This document shows positions 31,255-42,732 of a DNA stretch of 64,000 nt, piece after piece. The DNA comes from Zasmidium citrigriseum (taxonomy: Eukaryota; Ascomycota; Dothideomycetes; Mycosphaerellales; Mycosphaerellaceae): the NCBI GenBank assembly GCA_002786025.1, contig NHNW01000011.1, positions 806,001 to 870,000 of the forward strand. Reading direction: 5' to 3'. How positions within the stretch are numbered: position 1 is the stretch's first letter; each line of letters opens with the position of its first letter. Both the position numbers and the translations under genes were made by a program. The notes beneath the pieces are model-generated. The model did not search any database, was not told the DNA's origin, and saw only the letters and a program-made list of their open reading frames with translations.

Positions 31255-32814
31255 TGTGGATGCTGATGTGCTGTTGTCAATAATGGATAGATGTCTATGT
31301 TGACCAAGAATCGAAATGTAAACAAACCGGTGGAGATTGTGGAAAGCTCCGCGAAGGTTTCAATGCTCCTGCCTACCGTTGCTCATCAACGTCATGACTT
31401 GGGGTTGGAGTTGTGGCTGTCGTTGTCACGGCAGCTGCTTGCCGACATCCCCCTTCCACCCCCCTCCATTCTCATCAGTCCTGACAACAGACAGCGATTT
31501 TTCGGACGCGGAACAGGAAGAACGGAGATTTTTGAAGCTCTCAAATGCTAGTCCGAAGAAGCAGCAGCAGCCGGTGGAATCATCGATGATTGGTGTGGTG
31601 GCTGAGGTTTGCTCATGGGAGACCTCGCAGCTCTAGCTTCATGCACGCCAGCTGCAGCTATGGAGCTTTGTGCTGTGAGGCCTCTCGAGGCCGCCCGCTA
31701 TCGACGACGAGTCCACCCTAGATACCGGTCTCCCGGGCGCACCTTGGTCTTGTGCCGTCATACGGACCTTAGCTTTGCGATGAGTGTTCGACGTCGACGG
31801 CATGCTGCAGCTGGCAGCATTGACTCACCCGGCGAGAGCACTCCAAGCAGTGACTCGAGGATGACTGGGAGACGCAGCAGACACCGAGCGTCCGGAAGGA
31901 GACGAAGACGAGGTCTCGGCAGATGGACGGCTCCACACCATCCACAAGTCAACAATGGTTGATGGCATCGAGCGCATCATGACAATGCATTCAGACCTGT
32001 GGTTGTTGCCAGGCAAAGCCAGCTGGAGCGCGGCATTGAGCAGGGGACATGGCTGCGCCTCGGATTGGAGCCATCACGCGGCGACGCCTCACTCCGGATT
32101 GGTGAGACGCGAGGTGTCTTGCAGGACTGGCAGGGCGGATTTGCAATGCGCTCGACACCGTTCGTGCTACTGCGGGCGACCGGTGAGTGGGTGCTGGCGG
32201 CATAGCGTGCAGGCGGCCGTGGTGGCTATGAGGGCGCTATCGATAGCAGAGTCGTCGCAAGAGCGTGAGAGCTAGCGCGCGAGGGGAGTGCTTGGGTGGC
32301 TTCGCTGCCTTGCCTGAGGCTTCTGGCGAATGACACTCACACAACTCCAGGCACCCCGGCTCTTCTGACTGTTCCCAGGTGCTGCGGCGGCGGTGTTGGA
32401 GAATGCCACCGGTGTGTGTGCTCTGCTGCTATCGATTACGCTCGCCTGTCAGCCCATGCCCATGTCGTCTGTTCGAGGCTTGGATGCCTGCTCGCTGCAT
32501 CCCCACACCCCTGTCCACCTGTCCATTCGAAGCAGACCCGTTGCCTTGGAGGCAGCGCTCTGATGCGCCTCAGGTGCTATATCTTCTGCCTCACTCCCTT
32601 TCCTGTTCGCATTCTCCAATAGCACCTCTCTGTCAACACCACATCTGCCTATTCGTCGCCTTGCACGCCATTGCGCCTTACCGCTCAACACTACCACACA
32701 TTGGACAATACCATTGTCGTGGAGTACGTCTACTCATCGCCACCTGATTCGTCGACATCGCCGTCGATCGACTTAGTCAGCACCACTACATCTATTCCTA
32801 CCATCGACAACATC
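31255..32814. other. Intergenic between divergent genes, no gene recognised
   Basis: About 1.56 kb separating the HhH-like gene (minus) and the 264-residue hypothetical (plus). The frame of the latter is open for 48 codons upstream of its ATG but without another ATG. CT-rich tracts from about 32500 suggest a long leader. Confidence 0.5.
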
Positions 32815-33609
32815 ATGTCGACACGACGACCAACCATCCGGCCGGTGGTCGTTGAGATCACCCCGGACAATGCGACGTCCAACATCGCACCGTCTAGCCC
32901 ACCGTCACCGAAAGCTGTTCGATTTGCGCCTACATCTGAGAACCGCGCCTCTCGACCATTGACATCAACAGAGGCCTGGAGCCTCTACTACTTCGAGCTC
33001 CACGCACGACACTGCCCAAGATGCTACCAACCGTTGGAAGTCTACCGACGAGGCGATCAACTATGCGATGCCGGCCACGGTCTCTCGCAAGACGTAGCAT
33101 GCCACGTCTTCTACCAAAACGGAGAAATCTACTCGAAAGACGACAAAGTTGTTCGCGTCGAGATCCCACACGGCTACACCCAACTACGAAGCCTGCTCAA
33201 AGCCATGGACCACCGCCTTCGACGGTCCCGGCATCGAACAGTACCCATCCTCAGCTACGACCGCACATACCCCATCTCAGCTCGCAAGTCCTACGCACCA
33301 GAGTCCACCACCCGCGAGAACGTCATCATCGAACCGGCCATCTCCAACAGACCTTCTCGTCGCGGATCCAAACACAAATCCGTACGCTATTCCACTGTTG
33401 AGGTCGACAAAGATGACGTCGAGCAAGTCTCCGCCGTCAAAACCGTCGCTCCATCAACAACAACCACCTCATCCTCCTTAAGACGAGGATCCCTCTACGA
33501 AAAGGACATGCAACGCAAACAAAAAGACTACCGCGTGGAAATACGGGAACCCTCCGACTATCGCAAGGAGCGGAGGAAAAGCCACCGCGACAGTGGGATT
33601 TGGATTTAA
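32815..33609 (+). CDS. Hypothetical protein with Cys-rich core (CPRC ... CDAGH)
   Basis: Single exon, 264 residues. A short disordered N-terminus is followed by a compact region (about 45-115) with aromatic residues and a zinc-binding-like pattern, HCPRC then about 14 residues and CDAGH, next to the segment VACHVFYQNGEIYS. The remainder is basic and Ser/Arg-rich (KSVRYSTVEV, SLRRGS, RKERRKSHRDSG), suggesting phosphorylation and nucleic-acid or chromatin contact, without proof. I do not recognise a named family. The clean single frame, good start context (catcATGTCG) and codon use support a real gene. Confidence 0.8.
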   Translation: MSTRRPTIRPVVVEITPDNATSNIAPSSPPSPKAVRFAPTSENRASRPLTSTEAWSLYYFELHARHCPRCYQPLEVYRRGDQLCDAGHGLSQDVACHVFYQNGEIYSKDDKVVRVEIPHGYTQLRSLLKAMDHRLRRSRHRTVPILSYDRTYPISARKSYAPESTTRENVIIEPAISNRPSRRGSKHKSVRYSTVEVDKDDVEQVSAVKTVAPSTTTTSSSLRRGSLYEKDMQRKQKDYRVEIREPSDYRKERRKSHRDSGIWI

Positions 33610-34549
33610 TCTGTCCGATATCGACGGGCTTTATGAATACGTTTTCTGATCCCTTCGTGCTCTGAGTCTGCGACTCGAGCGAGGGCATGGATGGTCTACT
33701 TCACGATTGTTTGAGGACTTTGAGATTTAGCGCTTCAATTCGATTTTGGAAATGATACCCTGATGTGCGAGAGAGATATTGCCATCTTATTAGCTATTTG
33801 AGGAATCGGAAATATGGACTTCAAAGAAGTCGTTTTGGACGATTGTCATATCGATTCTACCGCCATTTCCTCTCACTCTCCCAACCTCGCCCCGCCTCCC
33901 AGTGCGACGAGTCCAGACTCCTTGGGACCCGCGCCGCACGCATCCACAAACTTCCATCCTGAAACTTGAAGGATTCTCCTGAAGCTGGTTGCTGTCATGA
34001 AACGAAACAAACAGCAGCCCCTGACACGTCGTCCTCACAACAACAACCAACAAATGAATCGTCGATAAGAAGTCAAAAGTCCTCGAAACAAGGACGGCTG
34101 GGGCCCTTTTATTACACAGACTTTCCAAGTACCGAAACTTGGAAACGAGAGCTGGGAATGATCTGCCGAGAAACGCCTCCCTTTCATGAAACGCCGCCTG
34201 CCATGGTCAAAAATAACACAACCAACAAAGTCTGGGAATCTTTCTTGACGCCTGTCTCCAAAAAAGTCCACGTGAACACCTTGTTCGCCCCATGTCTTAT
34301 CCAGTCGTCTTCGTCCTTGTTGTACGGCCGTCATCGCGTGTCGCGCAATCTATTCCAGCTTGCTGCCTCTGTGCCGCCGGCCAGCTTCTGGACTTTCCTC
34401 TATCCTTGGTATCTCTCTTAAAAGCGATCCGTTCCAATCAAATGCAAGAGTGATCGTCAAAGATCAAACTCATCACTCCCATCGACAAAATGACAGGAAT
34501 ACGACGAAGATGAAAACGAGCAAAGCACCGCCTCCTTCAACCGGAAACT
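33610..34549. other. Convergent 3' region, no gene recognised
   Basis: About 0.94 kb between two genes ending toward each other. Short open frames on both strands have no recognisable features. Confidence 0.5.
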
Positions 34550-36514
34550 CTAGTTCCTCGCGCGAAGCATCCTAAGTCTCGTCTCCTCGTCATGCGGCGC
34601 GTGATGGTTCGACCGCTGCTGTTGGGCACCACCAGCCGTCTGAGCAGCAGCAGCAGGTGTCATGCCGCCCAGATTCAAGCTCGCAAAAGGCGTCGTCAAC
34701 GTCTGCTGGCTCGAGTGCGAATTGGGCGTGCTAGCGCCAGATCGCACATGCGCCTGACCGGGTCTTTGGATCGGTGACGGGGGTCGCGATGTCGCCTCGA
34801 CGTAGCTGGGCGGGCCTTCCGTAAAAGGCGTGAGAGCGCCTGGTGTGCGCAGCGCGGCGCCGTAGGACGGCACACGTGACAGGTCATCCATGTTGTAGTC
34901 GTTCTGGTGGATTTCTGAGCTGTGCTCGTCGGACGTGCGGCGTGACATGGGGGCGCTGGTGTGAGGTGAGTGTCCGGCAGATCCGGGGAAGTACGAGCTG
35001 CCACTTCGTGCTGGTTGGGCTGGTCGTTGGGCATTGATGCCGTTGCGCTCGGGCGACGAAGGGTCGTTCGCATCGGACATGCCAGGTGCGGGCGAGTTAC
35101 CACCTGACGGACTGTGGTTGCGTGACGTGCCTGAGTAATGGGACCCCTGACTTGTGCCATTCTCTTGCAGATTCGCGAGGCGGGAATGTAATAGGTGAGG
35201 CATCGCACTGCCGTGGTGTACTGACGGGTCGCTGTCAGCTATGCCGTTTATTGACAGCACGTTTTCGTGGGAGCCTCGTCGACTTTGGGCGAAAATTCCA
35301 GCTGGCGTCCCGGGTCCACTCCCTGCTCTACTCATGAAGCCACTGGTATCGATATCGCTGTAGATTTGATCCAACTGATGACGTCCATATTCCGGGGGCG
35401 CGACCACGACAGTTTCGGAAGTGTTCAGCTCCGCATCTGATACTCCATTCACACTCGGACACACCTCGTTCCTCTCGTCGACTGGCAGGTTGGGTGAGAT
35501 GAAGAGTTTCACCGGTAATCGGCAGACCAGCTGCGATACGTGACCTTCGGGATTGTGGATGTTCACCATCAACTTGAAACGGTGCGTAATGTTGATGTTA
35601 TGCGAATCAACATCCTGTCGGCAGATATTGAGGGACTTCGGTAGAGGTAGCGTTGCCTTGAACTTGTACATCTCGTCGGCCATGGTCGGGTTGTCGATCG
35701 ATTCGTCGTCGTACATTATCCTCGAGTGTTCAGGGAAGTCCATGTCCGCCTTCGCAACCTCTGTCTCCTCCGTCTTTGACCTGTCTCCTCGAATGTCAGG
35801 CACCTCACTGGCCTGTATCCGCTTCACCACTGTCTCCATCAGCCTCAACTCGATCTTCCCTAGCCTTATGCCCTTCTTGATGGGTGACAACTCCACGTCT
35901 GCCGTAATCGACGTCCCAAACACAATCGCATCTGTCGGTATTGATATACTGTACGAGATCTTGTTCGCCCAAATGTCCGCATTCACTCGCGACCTCGTCA
36001 TCTCCATGCTGTCTTGCCCGAGCGTCCGTACAATGCGGATGTGCTCTTGCGCCATGATGTCCTTTGCGTTCCAGCCAGGTCTTGAGACACTCGCATGGAG
36101 GTGATATGCAATGTACGTCTCTCTCAACCCCTCCACACTCTCGGGCATTGAAGGCGACAGCTCAAACTCGAACGGCCATTCTATGGTGCCCGCCTTGACC
36201 TTGTGTGCACTCTCAATACCCAATCTCTGCTCTTGATTCCAAAACACCCTCTTATCGACCACCTCGCCCGCTGATATGCCTCCCATGTACCACCAGCTGA
36301 TCTTGCGCTTACCCTCCAGCCGCACCTTAGGCTTGAGAATGCTCATGGGTTCTGGAGTGTGCAGTCGCACGCGGCCGGTGAGTTTGACAGATTGTGCTTC
36401 ATGCTCGCCGCCGTTGAAGACAATGAATCGGAGGTCGGGGACGATCTCGAGCCAGGGCTTGTTGTGTCGCGAACTGCCTCCACCACTGTGGTGGCCTCTC
36501 GGCGTAGGGACCAT
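34550..36514 (-). CDS. creD: CreD-like arrestin-related trafficking adaptor
   Basis: Single exon, 654 residues from the first in-frame ATG (36514; upstream only GTG). An arrestin N-domain (about 20-160: FIVFNGGEHEAQSVKLTGRV, SMPESVEGL) and C-domain (about 185-350: ISYSISIPTDAIVFGTSI, LPVKLFISPNLPVDE) are followed by a long disordered tail. The tail has PPEY at about 375 and PPSY at about 570, the docking sites for WW domains of Rsp5/HulA ubiquitin ligases. Tail wording such as GRHQLDQIYSD, SGPGTP, LHSRLANL and LSRVPSYGAALRT matches CreD/Rod1 (ART4) proteins. CreD recruits HulA to nutrient permeases for ubiquitylation and endocytosis and acts against the CreB-CreC deubiquitinase in carbon repression. 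Its neighbour downstream of the promoter is creC. A paralogous ART cannot be excluded. Confidence 0.88.
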   Translation of the reverse strand: MVPTPRGHHSGGGSSRHNKPWLEIVPDLRFIVFNGGEHEAQSVKLTGRVRLHTPEPMSILKPKVRLEGKRKISWWYMGGISAGEVVDKRVFWNQEQRLGIESAHKVKAGTIEWPFEFELSPSMPESVEGLRETYIAYHLHASVSRPGWNAKDIMAQEHIRIVRTLGQDSMEMTRSRVNADIWANKISYSISIPTDAIVFGTSITADVELSPIKKGIRLGKIELRLMETVVKRIQASEVPDIRGDRSKTEETEVAKADMDFPEHSRIMYDDESIDNPTMADEMYKFKATLPLPKSLNICRQDVDSHNINITHRFKLMVNIHNPEGHVSQLVCRLPVKLFISPNLPVDERNEVCPSVNGVSDAELNTSETVVVAPPEYGRHQLDQIYSDIDTSGFMSRAGSGPGTPAGIFAQSRRGSHENVLSINGIADSDPSVHHGSAMPHLLHSRLANLQENGTSQGSHYSGTSRNHSPSGGNSPAPGMSDANDPSSPERNGINAQRPAQPARSGSSYFPGSAGHSPHTSAPMSRRTSDEHSSEIHQNDYNMDDLSRVPSYGAALRTPGALTPFTEGPPSYVEATSRPPSPIQRPGQAHVRSGASTPNSHSSQQTLTTPFASLNLGGMTPAAAAQTAGGAQQQRSNHHAPHDEETRLRMLRARN

Positions 36515-37706
36515 GGCGGGCGTTCTGACAGAGGGAAAGCTAGGCCAACTCACGCCACCCACCGCGGGAGTGGGAAAGGAGCCAGCCAGATTGGAAGTCG
36601 TTCAGTAGAAGGTGTAGACTGCCCGTGGAGTGCTGTAAGATTTGTTCTTGGCGAAGCGTTCCTGAGTGATTGGGGGGCAATCGCAAGCGAGGGTGTGGCG
36701 TGGGATGAGCGCGAGGATCTGAGGATTTCAATGCCGGATGCAACAAAGCAGCAGCAGAGCAATCAGCAGCAGCAGCAGGTATTGTAGTGTAGCAGTGGTG
36801 GAAGTAGTAGAGAGCAAACAGGCGCACCCACGTGCGGTTGGCGTTCAGATGAAGAAGGCCAGGAACATGCGCAGAGCCAGCCCGTGCGTATCGCAGTAGT
36901 GACGAAACGGTCCCTGGAGCCGCAGCGACACGAATGGATAGTGGTGAGAATGTCGGGCAAAAAAGATGGGTCCTCTCAACTGTTGCTGCGCGTTGCCAAC
37001 ATGTCTTGCGCGTGCGTGCCACACCGCAGAAAGACCGGGTGATATGGATAGCACCTGACGATATGATGAGATGGCGGGCAGGTGAGCGATAGACGTATGT
37101 CTCAGGCAATGGCGCATGCGGTCTCGACCAGAAGCTGCCGTGCAACACTCTGCTGCACACCGCGGCAGGCACTCTATCTGCACATATACGCCTGCTGCTG
37201 CTGCTGGCGATCGATGGGCAATCCGTTATCGGCATGACTGTCACTGCTATCAAAGAAAAAGTTCAAGCAATCAGCCTGATGTGATGACGCCACACGTGCT
37301 ACGGTGGGCCTGGTCGATCTGCAGCAGGCTTTCATTTTGGCTTTCACGTTTGGCCGACGCTCCACCGCGTGGCACCGCCGTTGAACAGTCGGAGAAGGGA
37401 GCACGTCGGGTTGAGGCCGACAAGCGCGAAAATTTGGGAGCACGGCGAGATTGGATGCGATTGTACATTTCTTGCAGGCACGGCAAAACGCCGCATCCCA
37501 CGCGGTTTCGCCTCACATGCCAGCGGCAGGATTGCTGAGATAATGAGCGGCATCTGCTTTATTGGGCAGTCCGGCCAATGAACTGCCCAGGGGTCCCCGA
37601 TCGCGGCCTTTGAAGGCGACCTCATCCATGCCACGCTTTGCTTGTGATTACAGCTTGCTGCTCTCTTCCATCACATGCGCTCATGACTCCCATCGATCCG
37701 CACATG
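36515..37706. other. creD-like promoter and creC 3' flank
   Basis: 1.2 kb. A CAG/CAA microsatellite lies at about 36750-36780 (cagcagcagcaggt). A minus-strand frame upstream of the arrestin start is open but lacks plausible protein character. Confidence 0.5.
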
Positions 37707-39727
37707 CTACAAGTCGGTCGGGCGCGTCCATTCGCGAATGTGTCCTGCGAGATAAAGCGTCAGCATTCCGTTTCTCACACCACTTCTCTTCGGCGCAATT
37801 GCATGAGATGGAGTCGGAGGGAGTGGGGCCCAATATCCCAACCAAACGAGCAAAAGAAAACCACCCGGGAAACCCACCATCTTTGCACGACGTGAGGATG
37901 CAGTGCTCCTCGAATCCAAGCCAACACAGTGGATGTTCGTCGATGCTTTTCGACATGACTGGCGGTAGAGTAGCGGTGCTGGCCTTGGACTCCACAGGAT
38001 GAACCAGTTCTTCGCCCTCCGTGCCATCAGTCTGCACCTGAGTCAGATTCGAGTTGCTCCTGAATCTTCCCACCGTCGATAAGCTCTGTTTGCGGTCGCC
38101 TGGCATGTGAGACGATATGCTGCCTCGAGCTCGCGTTATCTTTGGTCGACCCAGCATCCCGACTGAGAAGTCCCACAGCAAAAGGCTGCAATCCTCGCCA
38201 ACGCTGCCAAAACGATAATTCCGTTCATCGCATCTCCAGGGGTCGAACTTGACGTCCGTCACCCATGAATTATGGCCCACGCATCTTGCAACCAACGCAT
38301 GATCAGCCAGGGACCAGATGCTGACCAGGTCGTCTTGCCCGCCAGTGAGCACATATCGGCCATCGGGGGACCACGTCACACACAGCATGGCGCCATAATA
38401 CGAGCGGTAAACGTCCAACACCTTTTCCTCGATATAGTCCATGATTGTGAGCGAACCATCTTCGCTGACGATCGCCAGGAAGTGTCCGTCAGGGGAGAAA
38501 GCAATGCTATTGATTTTCATGTTCGACACTTTCCAGACTGCGACTGGATTGGTCTTTTGATTCCGCGACTGCACGGATTTCTTGACTTGAAACTTCGGGG
38601 CCGGTGGTCCGTCTCCGTTCGTGTGGCCATTGGTATGGCCATTTTCTATCGGAGACGGCTCCTCAGGCACGAACTCTGCATCCTCTTTCTCCTTGTCGTA
38701 CACTACCAACGTTCCGTCCATGTGAGCAGCAACGAAGAGGTTCTCCTTTCCGGGCAGCCACAATATCGATGATATCGCCGATGGATTGATCATGCCGTTC
38801 TTATTGAGTCTGGCGTACTTCTGGGTCATGGGTTCGTACCATATTATATCAGAAGTGTTGAAGCCGAGTATAAGATCAAGATGATTGCTCGATTTCGTGA
38901 TGGGGTTCAAATCATGACATAGCGCATGCGCTTTGGTAAAGAGCACTTTGGTCATGTTCTCAGTCTTGAGGTCTGAGGACAGATCAAGCCACATGAATGC
39001 GCGGTTGACGTTGGCAAAGGCGAGCAAGCCCTCCGGCGAGCGCTCATTAAGCCTCTTCTGCCACGCCTCATGCGGTATCACCCTCGATACGAAGGAGGAA
39101 TTCGATTTGACAATGTTATTCTTCGGCTTCGACTTTTGATCCTTCTTGCCGCCCTTAACTGGCAGCGGCGCAAGCGCCGGATTGCTGTCTCCAAACGATG
39201 ACGTCTGGCTGGGGTATCCAGCAGAGCCCAAGCCGTTCGCTGTTGATCCGGCGTCGCTCTTAGGACTTTGCGCCTCTTCAGCTATGCTTGGCGGTATGTT
39301 CGAGCGCGTACTTTGAGATGTGGTTGTTCGGAAGAGGTTCTGTGAAGGTGGCTTTCGAGGCGCGAGGACTGCTATAGACAGCCGTGAGCCGGCCGTGGGT
39401 GGGCCAACTGTGGTCGCGAGAGGATTGTTGTTGGGCTGGGGCGCATCGCTTGGGTGAGGAGGCGGCGTGGCGAGGTGAAGGTCATCTTTGAGGGTGTAGG
39501 TGCCCTCTCCCAAGACAAGCTGATAATCGGGACCGGTGGGATGCTCGAGGGTGTTGTTCGTCTCCAGCAAAGGCCCGCTGCCCGGCATGCCTGTGTAGAG
39601 GTTGCCATTGGGATAGCGGGGCGGCGGCGGCAGGACGACTCCAAGACTTATCGTCAGTATCTCTCCGGCAAGCAGGTATTGTTGTGCGACTGATAGCACA
39701 TGCAGGGACGCGGTTTCGCTTACACAT
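37707..39727 (-). CDS. creC: CreC WD40 protein, partner of the CreB deubiquitinase
   Basis: Three exons on the minus strand: 39727-39724 (4 nt), 39638-37878 and 37744-37707; 600 residues. The first exon is just ATG plus one base. Splicing over an 85-nt intron (gtaagc...ttggag, branch ATACTGAC) gives MFVLPPPPRYPNG, the N-terminus expected for CreC. The last exon adds HIREWTRPTDL after a 133-nt intron. The middle carries a Pro/Ser-rich region (80-180) and WD40 repeats (FSPDGHFLAIVSEDGSL, WSPDGRYVLTGGQDDL, GSVGEDCSLLLWD). CreC stabilises the CreB ubiquitin protease, which opposes ubiquitylation in carbon catabolite repression. Without the 4-nt exon only a GTG would start the frame, so the spliced start is strongly preferred. 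Confidence 0.9.
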
Positions 39728-40204
39728 GGTGCTGGCTGAGGTGGCTTGCGAGGCCGCAGGCTCAGTGCGACGGAGGAGGTTCTGGGGAGTGTGTGCTCAT
39801 CGAATCGTGCTCATTGGCGACTGGTGGGAGGGAGAGATATGGCATGTGCGCTCGCTTGCGGCGCAGAGGTGGATGGAGAGCGAGGGAGTGCAGTCAAGTC
39901 GGATCGATCGTGCTCCGCCCACATGCTAGCCACGCGACAACTGTGGGGAAGAAGGCGAAGGCGGGCGCCGGTGCTCTTTGCTATTAGCCGGTTCTACTAG
40001 TAGTTCTCGCTGGCGGCGGCATTTGCAGGCACGGAGGAGGTGAATATTCCATCTTCATATCGGATTGCTGGTGAATGCGAGACAGATTGTGACGTTGATG
40101 GCCGAGTCTTCGGGTCTCATTGAGTTCAGCCTTACCTAAGCTGAGTGGAGCCTATTCGAACCTCGCCTTCTCCTCCATCGACCTTCCCTTCAAGATTATC
40201 ACGA
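39728..40204. other. creC promoter and amidase 3' flank
   Basis: 477 bp, no coding evidence. Confidence 0.5.
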
Positions 40205-42069
40205 CTATGGCAGCTTCAGTGCCTCTTGCATCAGGCCGACCGCCGCCATCAGCTCATTCTCCATGTGCCGCTTCGCAACGATCTGGACAGTCACAGGAGC
40301 TCCCTCATAGTCATGGTCCTTCCACAGCTGCTTTGCCTCCTTATCGCCATCACACCACGGCTCGCTACGCTCATACTCCTCGGAGGTTTGTTTCTCCTTC
40401 GGACCTGTAGCAATGGGAGTCGGTACGACTATCGCAGGATAGTCAAGCAGATTGTAAAAGTGCGTCGAGCTTGCCGTGTCTAGAGAGAGATGGTCAGCTT
40501 ATGTTGATCTTCTACGTGAGACTGGTACTCACTCTTCAAATTGGCCGTGTCGTGAGCGGTGGCCTAGGAAGCGAAGTTCAACGTCAGCAAGTTTCCGATA
40601 TTGGAAGATGCTCACAATACTCACCGGACTCATTGGCGTGATGATCACATCTGGATCACCCTGCGCCAACCAATCTGCAAGGAACTCGGTCCTGAACATA
40701 TCCCTATGAAATTTGTTCTCAATCACAGCCATAGCTGACTGTATCTCACCCTCAACAGCCTTCGGATCTTGCTTGGTCATGTCGGCTACCAGGGCATCGA
40801 AAACATGATTCTGCGGCTCATTGCCTGCCTGCAGTGCTCCGCGAGTAGTCGACCAGCCATCCGGGATAACGAGGCTTCCATACAGTTGATGGGCTTTGGC
40901 GGGCTGGTTGAACTTGAACGGGGAGATGTTGAAACCTTGGCCTTTCAACCGAGAGTGCACCCAGTCCATCGCCTGCTTCACAAGTGGTTGAGGATGCACA
41001 AGACCGTAATGCTCCAGGAACCCAATCTTCAGGGACTGCTTGGTTAAGCCGCTGGTTTTAAGGCCACTGTACGGGGTTGGCAGCACTTCTGGATCTAGTA
41101 ACCACGGCTGCGCTCCGCGCACGAGTCGATTGATGTGATCAATGTCCCTCAGAGAGCGACCGAGAGGTCCGATGATTCCATCGACGAGCACGCCAGCCGG
41201 AAATGGAGTTGAAAGCAGCTTAGTCACTGGCCAGAAGCCACTCGATCCCTTGAGTCCATAGATACCGCAGAACGATGCCGGCAGTCTGATGCTACCGCCG
41301 ATATCTGTGCCGATACCCAGTACTGAGCCCTTCATTGCTAAGAGAGCGCCCTCGCCACCAGAGGATCCGCCAGGGGCTAGGTCGATGTTGTGTGGGTTGA
41401 GCGTGCGGCCCAGAAATGACATGCTCTCCATTGAGAAGACAGCAGTGGGCTGGTGGGTCTTCACGTAGAACACCGCACCCAACTTTCGAAGGATCTCGAC
41501 AAGGGTACAGTCCTCCTTCGCAATATCGCGGGTCACGATCAGTCCAAGCGAGGTGAGCTGGTCCTTCACAGGCACCTACAAAACATCAATCAAAGGTCAT
41601 CCATAATTGCAGGCGTGCGATACGATACCATCTCCTTGATACTAATCGGCACACCATGCAAAGGCCCCACCGTCTTCCCCGTCTTCTCAATATGCTCATC
41701 AAGCTGCTCGGCCTGCTCCAGCGCCTCCTGCATATAAAGCTCCGTCAAACAAAACGTCAACTGATGAGCAATAGCAGCCCGTTTACAGAACGCCGAAGTC
41801 ACCGCAACAGACGTGAGCTTTCTCGAGGCAATGGCTTCAGACAGTGCCACCAGGTCGTACTTCTCGGTAATGTCGAGCTCTTCCTGTGTGAGGAGACCGC
41901 ATTCTCGGGGGATGCCAGTGACGTTGCAAGGTGGGTTGTCGATGTATTTGACTGGGAGGACTAGGTCTTTGGGGATTTTGTCGAGGACGCTTTGGACGAT
42001 TTGTTGGCGATTTGCTTCGAATGCTGCGTCGCCTTTGGGGATGGCTTTGCGTTCGATGATTCGCGCCAT
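40205..42069 (-). CDS. Amidase signature family hydrolase
   Basis: Four exons on the minus strand: 42069-41629, 41575-40625, 40563-40533 (31 nt) and 40479-40205; 565 residues. The amidase Ser-Ser-Lys triad is visible: Lys in PISIKEM (about 145), the glycine-rich PGGSSGGEGAL with the cis-Ser, and the nucleophile region GTDIGGSIRLPA. Fungal relatives (acetamidase AmdS type and general amidases) release ammonium from amides for nitrogen nutrition; the substrate cannot be predicted. Introns are 53, 61 and 53 nt. The C-terminal exons were joined by frame and by the amidase C-terminus AIVVPTPIATGPK and GAPVTVQIVAKR. No signal peptide, so probably cytosolic. It lies upstream of creC and could be under nitrogen/carbon control, but nothing in the sequence proves that. 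Confidence 0.92.
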
Positions 42070-42732
42070 GTTGATGCTACACAGAAGTCAAGGGCGGCTG
42101 ATGGTCCTTCAAGAAGTCTTGTTTTCAAGTCTCAATCGTGTCGCGGGTGCACCAGGGTACTAGTCACAACTTCGACCCTCGATTTTCCTGATTAGTCGTA
42201 GAGATTGAATGCCAACCTGAATCTACCAGGTTCAGCCGTGCCAATGTATGTCTAAAATCGCCGAGCGAGGGCTGAGACCAAATGAGGGCTGAAACGAGCA
42301 CTTGTCCGAAAAGATGAGGTAAGGTGGAGGAAGGAGCTCTGCATCAGCTCGGTATAGGGTGCAAGAGCGGCATATAAAAACGGGGTTGTGCTTAGCACTC
42401 CACACCAGAAAGAAGCGAAGCATACACGGAAATGTCCCTGCATAGATTGGTCATCAACTATGTTCTCCATACCACATATCTCAGCAAATGCGAATGTCGG
42501 CCTTTTCCGTCCGTTCATTCGTCTTGTTCTGGCGGAGAGCTTCGGGATGCACAACCCCCTTTTCCACCGTACCGTCCTCCTCCCATTTGACCTGGAGGAC
42601 CGCTTCTCTTCAAATTATCATGAGGCTAAGCTCTTGAAGAGCTTGCCAGACTAGCAGTTGTCGTCGACAAATCTGGGGATCACTGGGAATCTTCCACTTT
42701 GACCGAAACATCCGATGCTACGTCTGACTCCC
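42070..42732. other. Amidase promoter region with part of a 146-bp duplication
   Basis: 663 bp. A plus-oriented TATAAAA (42373-42379) leads to no convincing gene; an open 65-codon stretch ends at 42654. The stretch 42569-42714 is related to part of the first intron of the next gene. Confidence 0.5.
42569..42714. repeat. Diverged duplicate, copy 1 (3' flank of the Apple/PAN-like gene)
   Basis: Aligns by eye with 43891-44039 in the same orientation. Shared blocks include TACC.TCCT.CT, CTGGA..ACCG, AAGCTCTTGAA.AGCTTGC, TGGGGAT, ATCTTCCA.TTTGACCG. It contains the perfect palindrome-like AAGCTCTTGAAGAGCTT at 42628-42644. Confidence 0.6.

Noticed and set aside
36540..37253. 237-codon minus-strand frame upstream of the arrestin start
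   Set aside because: No in-frame link to the arrestin, no domain and non-coding composition; probably leader or promoter.
42388..42654. Short plus-strand frame with a TATA-like box in front
   Set aside because: Starts with GTG, or with ATG further in for only 65 codons; the end overlaps the duplicated segment, and no homology was recognised.
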